64,000 bases of DNA from Sporolactobacillus sp. Y61 (GCF_040529185.1 NZ_CP159510.1:2232001-2296000); one strand, 5' to 3'. Positions 52,273 to 61,952 are shown, numbered from the stretch's first letter. A program made the numbers and translations. The notes: generated from the sequence alone by a model not told the origin.

Positions 52273-52332
52273 TATAATCAGTTTTGTGAAAAAATTTTTT
52301 CAGGTTTTGCCGGGTAAACAACGAGGTGTATT

Positions 52333-53394
52333 ATGAGCAAGTACTGGAATGAACGTGTACAGCGTCTGGAACCTTACGTTCCGGGGGAACAGCCAAAAGA
52401 TAAAAAATATGTAAAACTGAATACTAATGAAAATCCCTATCCACCGTCTCCAAAAGTGGTTCGTGCCATTAAAGAAGCGACCGACGACCGTCTGCGCCTT
52501 TATCCTGATCCTGAGGCGGAACAGCTGCGGGCAGCACTTGCTGATCATTATCATTTATCTCCTGCCCATGTGTTTATCGGAAATGGATCGGACGAAGTTC
52601 TGGCTTTCAGTTTTATGAGCTTTTTTTCTCCTGAAAAACCGGTGATGTTTGCAGATATTACTTACAGTTTCTATAAAGTATATGCCGATCTTTGCGCCTT
52701 GCGTCCTGAGATTATTCCTCTTGATGAGGCGTTCCGGATTCCGGTTCAGGACTTTTGCCGGCCAGGCGGCGGGGTTGTCATTCCGAATCCGAATGCACCG
52801 ACCGGGCGCGGGATCACGACGGAATCGATTCGGAAAATCCTTGAGGCTGATCCTGACCGTGTCGTGATTATCGATGAGGCTTATGTTAATTTTGGTGGTA
52901 CTTCCGTTGTGCCTTTAGTTAAAGAGTACCCGAATCTGCTTGTTGTTCAAACCCTTTCCAAGTTCTGCGCACTTGCCGGAATCCGTGTCGGGTTTGCCTT
53001 TGGATCCCCTGAATTGATTGACGGACTCAATCGGCTGAAAAATTCGATTAACTCTTATACGATAGACAGGCTGGCGCTCACCGGTGCCCGGGCGGCTGTA
53101 GAAGACCTGTCATATTCCCGTCATATGGCTGAACGCGTCATCACTACCCGGGAGCAAGCGGAAAGAAGTTTGCGGGAACTTGGCTTTCAGATCATTCCGT
53201 CTGAGTCGAATTTTATTTTTATCACGCATCCGGATTATGAAGCAGAGCAATTGTTTAATAAATTAAAGCAGAAGGGGATACTTGTTCGATACTTCCACCA
53301 GCCACGCATTTCGAATTATCTGCGTGTCACAATCGGTACCGATAATGAAATGAATCAATTGATTGCTGCAATGAAGAAGCTTCTGAATCATTAA
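52333..53394 (+). CDS. hisC: Histidinol-phosphate aminotransferase
   Basis: 353 residues, PLP fold-type I. KLNTNENPYPPSPKV near residue 30 is the family N-terminal signature; the PLP lysine is in VVQTLSKFCALAGIRVGFAF, with Asp and Tyr ligands in VVIIDEAYVNFG, and Arg in YLRVTIGTDNEM. It transaminates imidazole-acetol phosphate in histidine synthesis; in Bacillus HisC can also act in Phe/Tyr synthesis. It is not within a his operon here. GAGGTG precedes the ATG. A hairpin terminator follows. Confidence 0.93.
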   Translation: MSKYWNERVQRLEPYVPGEQPKDKKYVKLNTNENPYPPSPKVVRAIKEATDDRLRLYPDPEAEQLRAALADHYHLSPAHVFIGNGSDEVLAFSFMSFFSPEKPVMFADITYSFYKVYADLCALRPEIIPLDEAFRIPVQDFCRPGGGVVIPNPNAPTGRGITTESIRKILEADPDRVVIIDEAYVNFGGTSVVPLVKEYPNLLVVQTLSKFCALAGIRVGFAFGSPELIDGLNRLKNSINSYTIDRLALTGARAAVEDLSYSRHMAERVITTREQAERSLRELGFQIIPSESNFIFITHPDYEAEQLFNKLKQKGILVRYFHQPRISNYLRVTIGTDNEMNQLIAAMKKLLNH

Positions 53395-53460
53395 CTGTTT
53401 CTTTCATTTTTATAACTTTTTCATAACAACAAGAGGATCGTGTATGATTTGGGAATTAGT

Positions 53461-53496
53461 GACATTGACGGATAGAACGTCAGTGTCTTATTTTTG
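53461..53496 (+). terminator. Terminator after hisC
   Basis: GACATTGACG pairs with CGTCAGTGTC (one mismatch) around GATAGAA, followed by TTATTTTTG. Confidence 0.7.
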
Positions 53497-53514
53497 TTAC
53501 AGAAGTATAAATAG

Positions 53515-53573
53515 ATCAGGACGGGCTGTTCCGGTCAGATAGAGGAACAGCCGAATTGTGTTTTCATCCTGAT
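53515..53573 (+). promoter_or_regulatory. Structured 5' leader element before the OatA-like gene
   Basis: An inner perfect 9-bp hairpin (GGCTGTTCC with GGAACAGCC, 11-base loop) is enclosed by ATCAGGA pairing with TCCTGAT. It ends 76 bases before the gene and lacks a T-run. Confidence 0.45.
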
Positions 53574-53649
53574 GGATCAATCGGTGATTGAACTATACGG
53601 ATCTGATGTTCCACCTGGAAACCCGGCAAAGTCCAATCAGATGATGTAA

Positions 53650-55650
53650 ATGACATCAGAGAGGCTTGATAAACAGATGAGGCAATGGAATAAACGGACT
53701 GGCCAGCCGAAAAAAAAGGTTATGCAGGACGCCATACATAATGTTTCAAATTCGAAAGACGTGACGAAACATAAAAGAAGATACATGCCCGGACTTGATG
53801 GTTTGCGGGCGATTGCTGTATTTGCTGTGATCTTTTATCATTTTGGTTTTCCGTGGGCAAGTGGCGGATTGCTCGGTGTCAGTATTTTTTTCGTGTTATC
53901 GGGATATCTGATCACAGATATACTTTTGAATGAATGGGAGAAAAACGGACGGATCAGTTTAAAAACGTTCTGGCTAAGACGGGCCAGAAGACTGCTTCCT
54001 GCGCTATTTTTTGTACTGTTTGTTTTATTTATCTGGCTGATTCTTTTTCGTCCGGATCTGATCGCTCACTTCCGGAAGGATGCCGTCGCAGCCATCTTCT
54101 ATGTCAGCAACTGGTGGTATATATTTTATAATGTATCTTATTTTGACAGCTTTAGTAACCCGTCATTGCTGACTCATTTCTGGTCACTGGCCGTTGAAGA
54201 ACAATTTTATCTGATCTGGCCATTATTTTTGATTATTGTTTTGAAATTTAAAAAGATCAGGCGTCACCTTTTTGTGATTACCGTCTTCATGGCCCTGTTT
54301 TCTGCTGTTTTGATGGCGTTTCTCTATCAGCCGGGTACGGATCCAAGCCGAATTTATTATGGTACGGACACGCGGGCTTTCTCTATACTTATCGGTTCGG
54401 CACTGGCTATGGTGTGGTCAGGCAGAAAATTAACCGATTCCGGTCGTAAATGGCCGATCCGCTTTCTTGATCTGGCAGGCGTTCTGGCTTTCATACTGAT
54501 CCTTATCCTGATGATGACTTCTAATGAATATGACCGTTTTATCTATCAGGGCGGTATGTTCCTTCTCTCTCTGGCGTCTGCTGCTGTTATTGCCGCATGT
54601 GCCCATCCGTCTACGTGGCTGGGAAAATTTCTTGGGATGAAACCCCTGCGCTGGATCGGCATTCGATCCTATGGGATGTATCTCTGGCAGTTTCCGATTA
54701 TCATGCTATCAATGAATAACTTTGATTCAGGTATGCCACGCTTTGCGCGTTTCTTTGTTGAAACGGCCCTGGTGATTATTGTATCAACTTTATCGCTGCA
54801 ATTAATTGAGAATCCTTTTCGATCCGGTTTGGTCGGCAGATGGTTTCAGAGCCACTTTTTAAAAAAGCCACGTCGTGTACGCCTGCGTACGACAGCTCTG
54901 ACTCTGTCTCTCCTGTTTCTGTCTTTATCCTGTATAATTGCCTGGTCACAGACGCGTATAACTGCGGCTTCCGGGAACGTGCCTGCCGGAAGCGGGGAGT
55001 CGGCGATTTCTGTGCAGAAGCATGTACCGGCAGAGGAACATCAGGAGAAAAGTGAGCAGCCTTATAAAAATGGAGATTCATCAGAATCAAAGGGTCAATC
55101 ACAAGTCGCCCGCGGTGAAACGCCCCGTTCCAGTGATTCAGGTCATGCTTCTGGTCGCAAATTGGAGGAAGAATCAGGCCAAAGGGTAACAGCCATAGGG
55201 GATTCGCTGATGCTTGACATTAAGCCTTATCTGGAAGAACGCTTCAAAAAGATTGAGATACAGGCAAAAGTCGGGCGGCAGTTCACAGAAGCAAAATCGA
55301 TTGTCCAATCATTAAATAGTCAGAAAAAAACGGGTCAGGTCGTGATTATAGAATTGGGAACGAATGGTCCGGTCACCATGAATCAAATGCATGATTTAAT
55401 GGAAACCATTGACCCCAAAACCCGGGTTATTCTGACAACCACCCGTGTACCCAGACCGTGGGAGGGTGAGGTCAACCAGACCATGCGTAAGAGTGCCGGG
55501 GTTTTTGATAACGTCCGGCTGGCCGACTGGTACAAAGAAAGCGCCGGCCATCCTGAGTATTTCGCACCGGATACCATTCATTTGAACGAGACTGGATCAG
55601 CAGTGTATGCCAATATGCTGTTACGGACGGTTAAATCCAGTCAGCGTTAA
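53650..55650 (+). CDS. OatA-like peptidoglycan/cell-surface O-acyltransferase with SGNH domain
   Basis: 666 residues. After a basic cytoplasmic head, the acyltransferase-3 domain (about 45-405) starts RYMPGLDGLRAIAVFAVIFY and has about ten membrane spans, with the SLAVEEQFYLIWPL signature. A Ser/Gln/Glu-rich linker leads to an extracytoplasmic SGNH domain (about 515-666) with AIGDSLMLDIKPYL, ELGTNGPVT and the Asp-His in PDTIHLNETG. This two-domain plan is that of OatA/YrhL, which O-acetylates muramic acid or other surface glycans. The start is uncertain: no good ribosome binding site precedes 53650; later ATGs at 53677 or 53722 are possible. Confidence 0.88.
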   Translation: MTSERLDKQMRQWNKRTGQPKKKVMQDAIHNVSNSKDVTKHKRRYMPGLDGLRAIAVFAVIFYHFGFPWASGGLLGVSIFFVLSGYLITDILLNEWEKNGRISLKTFWLRRARRLLPALFFVLFVLFIWLILFRPDLIAHFRKDAVAAIFYVSNWWYIFYNVSYFDSFSNPSLLTHFWSLAVEEQFYLIWPLFLIIVLKFKKIRRHLFVITVFMALFSAVLMAFLYQPGTDPSRIYYGTDTRAFSILIGSALAMVWSGRKLTDSGRKWPIRFLDLAGVLAFILILILMMTSNEYDRFIYQGGMFLLSLASAAVIAACAHPSTWLGKFLGMKPLRWIGIRSYGMYLWQFPIIMLSMNNFDSGMPRFARFFVETALVIIVSTLSLQLIENPFRSGLVGRWFQSHFLKKPRRVRLRTTALTLSLLFLSLSCIIAWSQTRITAASGNVPAGSGESAISVQKHVPAEEHQEKSEQPYKNGDSSESKGQSQVARGETPRSSDSGHASGRKLEEESGQRVTAIGDSLMLDIKPYLEERFKKIEIQAKVGRQFTEAKSIVQSLNSQKKTGQVVIIELGTNGPVTMNQMHDLMETIDPKTRVILTTTRVPRPWEGEVNQTMRKSAGVFDNVRLADWYKESAGHPEYFAPDTIHLNETGSAVYANMLLRTVKSSQR

Positions 55651-56034
55651 AAGAGGTAATCCCTGAAAAAGCAGATATCCCGCCAGAAGTCCGTAAATGA
55701 TGCCACAAAAAACAGAGACACGCGATTCTTGAGAAGGAAATACTCTGCAAACATGCAATCATCCAATTAAAACGCCGATAAATTAAGGGTTCTTTATATC
55801 AGAAGATTATCTGCCTGTTATTCTGCAGTAGTTTTAAACTTGGAAATTCTCATTGAGATGGCGTCCGGGTTTCTGCGGGAAAATACTGATATCACATGCA
55901 GGGTGAGTGCATCATTGAAGGGACTCTGAATCAGAAGTGATCAGGGCGAACAAAGATTTTGACAAGTCTTTTGTTACAGCGTTATCGTTAAAAAGACATG
56001 AAGTGTTCATATTTTACAGATAGCAGGTGGTTTT
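55651..56034. promoter_or_regulatory. Intergenic region with the men promoter
   Basis: 384 bases without a gene. A promoter is likely at 55959-55988 (TTGACA, 18-base spacer, TATCGT). I see no convincing terminator for the OatA-like gene and no other structure. Confidence 0.4.
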
Positions 56035-57438
56035 TTGGTTTCGCAAGTGGCAGACCACGCACAGGTGATCCGGCAGCCAGGAAATGACGACAGTCGGCTT
56101 GTCAGTCTGACGAGAAAAATACAATCGGCAGATCCGATCGCCTTTTACCAGTCGGGTGAAGGGATGTTCCAGGGGAAGCGCTTTTACTGGGAGAATCCTT
56201 CCGGACAACTGATCATGGCAGGATTAGGATTTGTGGAAAACATACATATAACCGGTGAAGCGCAGAGATTTCAGAGGATAAGAGATAACTGGTCCGATAT
56301 TGTCTCAGGGGTGAACAGGATCGGAGTGACAGGAATTGAAGCGACCGGGCCGGTTCTGTTTGGCGGATTTTCTTTTGAAAGCGAAGACAACGGGATGAAT
56401 TTATGGCAGGCGTTTGGAAACGGTTGCTTCTATTTGCCCGAATTTTTACTTACTGTCGTTGAGGGATGTTCATATCTTACACTAAACGTCTGTTGCCCGA
56501 AATCCAGTTCTCCGGACGCTGTGCTTACAGAAAAGGAACGTCTGGCGGCTGATCTTCTCAGGAAAAAGGCGAGCAATTCACCTTCTTCCGGGCCGTTCTA
56601 TCCGGATCACATCGAGAAACAGGATATGGCCGTCTGGTCATTCATGGTCAATAAGGCGCTGCAGAATATAATGACCGGCTCTATTGATAAAGTTGTTCTG
56701 GCAAGAACCGTTCAACTGCATTATGATCAAAAGCCGAAATCAGAACGGGTATTGAACAGGCTTAGAAAAGAGCAGTGCGGGAACTATATTTTCTGTCAGG
56801 AATCCGGCCAGGATTATTTTATCGGAGCAACGCCTGAACGCCTGATACGGAAGAAGGGGGATAAGCTGTATTCTACCTGTCTGGCCGGTTCTGCTGCACG
56901 CGGGAAAAATGCGGAAGAAGACAGGGAACTTGGGAGAAAACTTCTCCATGATCAGAAAAACAGGAAGGAGCATCAGTATGTCGTCTCGATGATCAGAGAG
57001 GTATTTCAGAATCTGTGCAGCAGCGTTGCTATTCCGGAAAAACCGATTTTGCTGAAGAACCGGGATGTTCAGCATCTGTACACCCCGGCATGTGGGAGAT
57101 GCAGAAGAGACGTCTCCCTCTTTGACCTTGTCTCCCGTCTTCATCCTACCCCGGCATTGGGCGGTTTACCGAGAACGGCAGCTGTTCAGTGGATCCGGGA
57201 AAATGAAACGGAGAGGAGAGGGCTGTACGGATCGCCAATAGGCTGGTGTGACGCAGAAGGTAACGGGGAGTTTGCTGTAGGTATCCGCTCCGGGCTGGTC
57301 AAACCGAAGAAGGCGATCCTTTATGCCGGATGCGGGATCGTGAAAGACTCGGTACCTGAAACGGAATACCGGGAGACACAGATGAAATTCAGACCTATGA
57401 TGAGTGGACTGGGGGTGTCTTCTTTTGGAACATGCTAA
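56035..57438 (+). CDS. menF: Isochorismate synthase (menaquinone pathway)
   Basis: 467 residues from TTG 56035, behind AGCAGGTGG. The chorismate-binding fold shows KVVLARTVQLHYDQKP, FIGATPERLIRKKGDKLYS, the catalytic stretch CLAGSAARGKNAEED, LHPTPALGGLPRTAAVQW, YGSPIGWCDAEGNGEFAVGI and GCGIVKDSVPETEYRET. It converts chorismate to isochorismate, the first menaquinone step. Salicylate- or siderophore-type synthases are close relatives, but menD directly follows. The menF 3' end overlaps menD by about 14 bases. Confidence 0.94.
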   Translation: MVSQVADHAQVIRQPGNDDSRLVSLTRKIQSADPIAFYQSGEGMFQGKRFYWENPSGQLIMAGLGFVENIHITGEAQRFQRIRDNWSDIVSGVNRIGVTGIEATGPVLFGGFSFESEDNGMNLWQAFGNGCFYLPEFLLTVVEGCSYLTLNVCCPKSSSPDAVLTEKERLAADLLRKKASNSPSSGPFYPDHIEKQDMAVWSFMVNKALQNIMTGSIDKVVLARTVQLHYDQKPKSERVLNRLRKEQCGNYIFCQESGQDYFIGATPERLIRKKGDKLYSTCLAGSAARGKNAEEDRELGRKLLHDQKNRKEHQYVVSMIREVFQNLCSSVAIPEKPILLKNRDVQHLYTPACGRCRRDVSLFDLVSRLHPTPALGGLPRTAAVQWIRENETERRGLYGSPIGWCDAEGNGEFAVGIRSGLVKPKKAILYAGCGIVKDSVPETEYRETQMKFRPMMSGLGVSSFGTC

Positions 57439-59161
57439 AATCATGACCGCCTATCTCCGGTCGGTTATTCATTCCTGTATAAAAAATGGGATAAGCGACG
57501 TGGTGATCAGTCCGGGTTCCCGCTCTACACCGCTTGCTCTGCTATTTGCTGAATACCGGGAGATCCACATGTACCTTGATATAGACGAACGTTCTGCGGC
57601 TTTTCTTGCCCTTGGTATGGCAAAAGCCAGGCGAAGGCCTGTCGCTCTGTTGTGTACATCGGGAACGGCCACGGCAAATTATTATCCGGCCATCATTGAA
57701 GCTTATTATGCAAGGGTTCCGCTCGTTGTCCTGACGGCCGACAGACCACATGAACTGCAGGACGCCGGAGCACCTCAGACCATTGACCAGGTGAACATGT
57801 ATGGCAGCCATGTCAAGCGATTTGATGAGATTGAAATCCCTGAACAGGATCTGAGTCTGCTGGATCATACGCGAAGACTCTGTACCCGTGCCATAGCAAC
57901 AGCCATGAGGCGTCCGCGCGGTCCGGTACATTTGAATGTACCGCTGCGTCAGCCGCTGCTTCCCGCCAGGGGATCACTGAAGGATTTTCAGGCGGAAGAC
58001 AGAACCGTACACGTGAGTCCCGGAGAACCCGTACTGCCGGAGCATGAGCTTAACGATTACGTACAGCTGATCGGGCGTGCAAAACGTGGGGTTATCATCT
58101 GCGGCGAGGTGGAGTCGACGGGGTTCAGAAAGGCCATTTCTTCGTTCTCCGAAAGACTGGGCTTTCCGATTCTTGCGGATCCGCTTTCTCAACTGCGCTG
58201 CGGGGCGCCTCTTGTGCGGCACGTTGTGGACTGCTACGATACTTTTTTACGTGATGAAAAGGCAGCATCTGCCCTCTGTCCGGATCTGATCATTCGGTTC
58301 GGAGCCGTACCTGTTTCAAAGGGGCTGAAACTTTGGCTGAAACGACAGGAAGCAGCCTGTCTGGTGATCGACAGCGGGCAGCGCTGGCGTGATCCCGATC
58401 AACTTGCTACTCATATGATTTATTGCGATGAAACATGGTTCTGCAGTGCACTCAGTAATCGCCTTGACGGAAAAGAAGATACAAACTGGCTGAAGCACTG
58501 GGAAGCGATAAATGAGACTGCGAAATTCGTTAACTCGGAATATATGCAGGATGATTCACTGACTGAGATGAATGTATTTGCCAGACTACTTAACAGGCTG
58601 GTTCCATCGGGGGCCTCTCTTTTTTCCGGAAACAGTATGCCCATTCGTGAGCTCGATACATTCCTGTTTACGAGTGATCGCGATGTCCGGTTATTTGCCA
58701 ACCGCGGGGCAAACGGGATTGACGGCGTTGTGTCTACAGCTGTCGGTGTCAGCCTGGTCTTGAAGCGCACCGTACTTTTGATCGGTGATTTGAGCTTTTT
58801 TCATGATATGAACGGTCTTCTTGCAGCGAAACAGAACAAAGCCGACCTGACGATTATTCTGATCAATAATGATGGAGGCGGAATCTTTTCATTTCTTCCG
58901 CAGGCGACACGTCCGGAGTACTTTGAACGCCTGTTCGGTACGCCGCATGGAATGGACTTTGCCCATGCCGCCCATCTTTATGGTGCGCATTATAAAAAAG
59001 CCTCGGATATGCCGACTTTTGAAAAGGCTTTTGCTGATTCGATGACACGTAAGGGTGTAACGATTATCGAGGTACCGGCAGACCGCTCTGAAAACGTCCG
59101 TGATCATCAGCGGATGCATGCACGTGTACATGATCGTCTTGCTCAATTAAGGTGGGATTAA
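57425..59161 (+). CDS. menD: SEPHCHC synthase (2-succinyl-5-enolpyruvyl-6-hydroxy-3-cyclohexene-1-carboxylate synthase)
   Basis: 578 residues if TTG 57425 is used, which has GGGGGTG at good spacing inside the menF end; ATG 57443 (MTAYLRSV) is the alternative. It is a ThDP enzyme: VVISPGSRSTPLALLFAEY, the Glu in DIDERSAAFLALGMAKA, CTSGTATANYYPAIIEAYY, and the ThDP/Mg motif GDLSFFHDMNGLLAAK with NNDGGGIFSFLP. It adds a succinyl semialdehyde unit to isochorismate. It is the longest gene of the men unit and is followed by menH after 4 bases. Confidence 0.96.
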   Translation: MEHAKIMTAYLRSVIHSCIKNGISDVVISPGSRSTPLALLFAEYREIHMYLDIDERSAAFLALGMAKARRRPVALLCTSGTATANYYPAIIEAYYARVPLVVLTADRPHELQDAGAPQTIDQVNMYGSHVKRFDEIEIPEQDLSLLDHTRRLCTRAIATAMRRPRGPVHLNVPLRQPLLPARGSLKDFQAEDRTVHVSPGEPVLPEHELNDYVQLIGRAKRGVIICGEVESTGFRKAISSFSERLGFPILADPLSQLRCGAPLVRHVVDCYDTFLRDEKAASALCPDLIIRFGAVPVSKGLKLWLKRQEAACLVIDSGQRWRDPDQLATHMIYCDETWFCSALSNRLDGKEDTNWLKHWEAINETAKFVNSEYMQDDSLTEMNVFARLLNRLVPSGASLFSGNSMPIRELDTFLFTSDRDVRLFANRGANGIDGVVSTAVGVSLVLKRTVLLIGDLSFFHDMNGLLAAKQNKADLTIILINNDGGGIFSFLPQATRPEYFERLFGTPHGMDFAHAAHLYGAHYKKASDMPTFEKAFADSMTRKGVTIIEVPADRSENVRDHQRMHARVHDRLAQLRWD

Positions 59162-59165
59162 ATCT

Positions 59166-59996
59166 GTGAAATGGATCATTCGAGATGTTGTTTATCATAT
59201 TGAAGATACCGGGAAGGGTTCACCTGTTGTTCTCCTCCATGGTTTTACGGGAAGTCTTCATGCCTGGGACTTTCTTATCCCCCGCTTATCAGACCACTTT
59301 CGCTTGATACGGGTTGATATTATCGGACATGGTACGACAGAAGCGCCGGATCAGCCTGCCAGGTATGCCATGGATGAGGTCTCAGAAGATCTTGATGCAA
59401 TCATGAATCACCTGAAGATCAGCCAGGCTGTTGTGCTGGGATACTCCATGGGTGGAAGGCTTGCCCTCAGTTTTGCGGCACGTCATCCGGAACGCGTTCA
59501 TGCACTGATTCTTGAAAGTGCGTCTCCCGGGCTGCGTACGGAGCAGGAAAGGGTGAGCAGGAGGGCACATGATAACCGGCTGGCAGCTGCACTGGAGCAA
59601 CAAGGGATTCGCCGGTTTGTTGATCAATGGGAGATCATCCCGCTTTTCAGGAGCCAGGAAAATTTGCCTGATGAGGTCAGGAAAAAAGTCAGGCGCAGAC
59701 GTCTGGCTAACCGGGAAAAAGGACTGGCGAACAGCCTGAGAGGGATGGGAACCGGCCAACAGCCATCCTGGTGGGACGACCTGCCCCATGCAGAGATGCC
59801 TGTACTTCTGATCACGGGACGTCTGGATGAAAAATTCTGCAGGATAGCCCGCAAAATGGACCAGCTCCTGCCCCATTCTGAATGGATTCCTGTGACAGGA
59901 GCCGGGCATAATGTGCATCTGGAAAAGCGTTGTGCCTACATCGATATCGTCCGGCATTTTCTGATTTGGACAGAAGAGGGCAGTGAGAGGCAATAA
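59166..59996 (+). CDS. menH: SHCHC synthase (alpha/beta hydrolase)
   Basis: 276 residues from GTG 59166 behind AAGGTGGGAT. The fold starts with VVLLHGFTGSLHAWDFLIP; the nucleophile is in VLGYSMGGRLALSFA (Ser about residue 98), acid in LITGRLDEKF, and His in TGAGHNVHLEKR. It eliminates pyruvate from SEPHCHC to give SHCHC. Alone it could be called a generic hydrolase, but its place between menD and menC supports MenH. TAATG overlap with menC implies coupling. Confidence 0.9.
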   Translation: MKWIIRDVVYHIEDTGKGSPVVLLHGFTGSLHAWDFLIPRLSDHFRLIRVDIIGHGTTEAPDQPARYAMDEVSEDLDAIMNHLKISQAVVLGYSMGGRLALSFAARHPERVHALILESASPGLRTEQERVSRRAHDNRLAAALEQQGIRRFVDQWEIIPLFRSQENLPDEVRKKVRRRRLANREKGLANSLRGMGTGQQPSWWDDLPHAEMPVLLITGRLDEKFCRIARKMDQLLPHSEWIPVTGAGHNVHLEKRCAYIDIVRHFLIWTEEGSERQ

Positions 59997-61111
59997 TGAA
60001 TCTGTCAAGCGTGACATTGCATTTAATCGAGTCGCCATTGAACACGCCGTTTATCACCCATCTCGAGAAGGTTGGCAAACGACAGGCCATTATCATTGAA
60101 ATCCGTGATTCTGACGGGGCAGTCGGATGGGGTGAAGCTGATCCGTTTACCAGTCCCTGGTATACAGAAGAAACAATAACCACGTGCTGGCACGCGCTGA
60201 AGGATTTTCTGATTCCGCTTATTCTAAAGCATAGACTAACAACGCCAATAGAGGCGGAAAGACTCTCAAAGCGAGTCCGTGGTAATCAGATGGCAAGGTC
60301 CGGACTGAGCCAGGCACTGTGGGATCTTTATGCCAGGGAAAAAGAGGTTTCGATCAGTCACTTGTTTGGTGCGACGCGAAAAAGGGTAGAAGCCGGAGCG
60401 GTAATCGCTGAGGCAGATCCATCTAGAGCCGCCCGACAGATTGAGCGCCTTTCCGCAGCGGGTTATAAACGCTACAAAATAAAAATCTCTCGTGAAAATG
60501 ATCTGCAGATGCTTGTTGCTCTGCGACACCATTTTCCAAAGGCTGAACTGATGGCAGACGCTAACTCTGCCTATTCCCTGAAAGATCTTGATCATCTGAA
60601 AAAAATGGATGAATTCCATCTGCAAATGATTGAGCAGCCTTTCGCCTGGCGCGATCTGGTAGATCATGCCAGGCTGCAGCAAGAAATAAAAACCCCGATT
60701 TGTCTGGATGAAAGTATTGACAGTTTCGCTGCCTGCAGGGCGGCCCTTGCCCTGAACAGTTGCCGGGTCGTCAATATTAAAATGGCCCGTGTCGGCGGCT
60801 GGTCGGAAGCCGTAAAGATCCATGACCTGTGCAGGCAGCATGGCGTTCCGGTCTGGTGCGGCGGGATGATTGAATTTGGAATAGGAAGGGCTCACAGCGT
60901 GGCGCTCGCTTCGCTTCCAGGTTTTACGCTGCCGGGGGATCTTTTTTCCTCATCACGATACTGGAAACAGGATATCATTGAACCAGAAATACAGGTGAAA
61001 AACGGTTATATATCTGTTTCAGACAAACCAGGGACAGGGGTAGATATGAACGATGAAGTGCTGCGTAAACTGACGCTGAAACAGTTGATCATAAAGAAGG
61101 ATGCAATCTGA
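59996..61111 (+). CDS. menC: o-Succinylbenzoate synthase
   Basis: 371 residues, enolase superfamily. Residues: KIKIS (KxK pair, about residue 163), metal ligands in LMADANSAY, MIEQPFAWRD and CLDESIDSF, and VNIKMARVGGWSEAVK with the second lysine. It dehydrates SHCHC to o-succinylbenzoate. The N-terminal FITHLEKVGKRQAIIIEI and the GAVIAEAD-like segment are more like the Bacillus MenC/N-acylamino-acid racemase branch than YkfB. It follows menH with TAATG overlap. menB and menE, which usually lie in this cluster, are missing. Confidence 0.93.
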   Translation: MNLSSVTLHLIESPLNTPFITHLEKVGKRQAIIIEIRDSDGAVGWGEADPFTSPWYTEETITTCWHALKDFLIPLILKHRLTTPIEAERLSKRVRGNQMARSGLSQALWDLYAREKEVSISHLFGATRKRVEAGAVIAEADPSRAARQIERLSAAGYKRYKIKISRENDLQMLVALRHHFPKAELMADANSAYSLKDLDHLKKMDEFHLQMIEQPFAWRDLVDHARLQQEIKTPICLDESIDSFAACRAALALNSCRVVNIKMARVGGWSEAVKIHDLCRQHGVPVWCGGMIEFGIGRAHSVALASLPGFTLPGDLFSSSRYWKQDIIEPEIQVKNGYISVSDKPGTGVDMNDEVLRKLTLKQLIIKKDAI

Positions 61112-61223
61112 ACGTATGATACATACCCTTTTAAAAATGGAAAAAATCGAATGTATTTTATGACAGGAGCGCCGGGATGAAGTAAGATAATAGTGAAAAC
61201 CATACTCAGGAGAAGGGGATTAC

Positions 61224-61436
61224 ATGAACTCAGATAAACATGTGCATGAATCAGAAAGTCTGTCTGATCTGAAGAAAGCAGTTCATAATCTGAGCGAAAA
61301 AGACAGGAAGAAATTGATGGACAGTGACCCCGAGGAGATTGCCGAAAGATGGGAAAAAATGTATGAAGTGCCGATTAAGCAAAGTCGGTTTTTAATGAAC
61401 GATCTGTTCTTTAAACGTTCACACAAAAAGGATTAA
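61224..61436 (+). CDS. Small charged hypothetical protein
   Basis: 70 residues from ATG 61224, behind CAGGAGAAGG. The sequence is acidic/basic and helical (SLSDLKKAVHNLSEKDRKKL, MDSDPEEIAERWEKMYEVPI), without membrane span. No family recognised. It has its own terminator, and possible promoter sequence lies around 61180-61210. It might be a small stress or regulatory protein. Confidence 0.6.
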   Translation: MNSDKHVHESESLSDLKKAVHNLSEKDRKKLMDSDPEEIAERWEKMYEVPIKQSRFLMNDLFFKRSHKKD

Positions 61437-61492
61437 CCTGGAAGGGACTTATTTCCGGGGAAGGATCCTGACTGCCGTCTGGAAACAAAAGA

Positions 61493-61523
61493 CCGCCGAC
61501 AAAGTATCGACGGTTTTATTTTT
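61493..61523 (+). terminator. Terminator after the small hypothetical gene
   Basis: CCGCCGA pairs with TCGACGG (one mismatch) around CAAAGTA, then TTTTATTTTTG. Confidence 0.75.
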
Positions 61524-61707
61524 GCAGCTTAAGTCATTTCTGTCTGATTGAAGTTTTGAATAATCGCTGTTCTTCCATTGCTTCAGAATGTTGGTGTATC
61601 CCGCTTAATCCCTCATTAACGGGCAGTAAGATCCCTGCTGATTGTATTTTTCATCCCCATCTTGTCGGAGGACGCCGCATATGGGTTTTTCTTAAGGAAG
61701 GTGCTCT

Positions 61708-61952
61708 ATGACTGATCGTTTCAATTCGAAATATAACTGGCCATTATTAAACCATGATTTAGTAAAGCCCAAAATACTGATCGTAAAGATAAGCTCCTTA
61801 TACGTGACAGTTTTTTGAATCAAATTAAGAATAATGAATTGTCTTATACCAAACGGAACAAACTATATCACAGTATTATGAAATCTGTTGTTTGGGCGAG
61901 AAAACTGAGGAAGAATTCACTATCAAATTTAATTTGCAGAGGAGTAATCCAT
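61708..61952 (+). pseudogene. Possible broken small gene upstream of yyaL
   Basis: ATG 61708, behind AAGGAAGGTG, starts [20 protein letters not shown], but the frame soon departs from protein-like sequence. One extra C in the CCC run near 61768 would join it to [20 protein letters not shown], then [10 protein letters not shown]..., which then runs in the yyaL frame without a stop. The region is clearly more AT-rich than its neighbours. It may be a decayed gene or, less likely, a non-coding leader. I do not recognise a family. Confidence 0.35.

Noticed and set aside
59382..60038. Minus-strand frame (218 codons) over menH
   Set aside because: Shadow of menH; composition and motifs are not protein-like.
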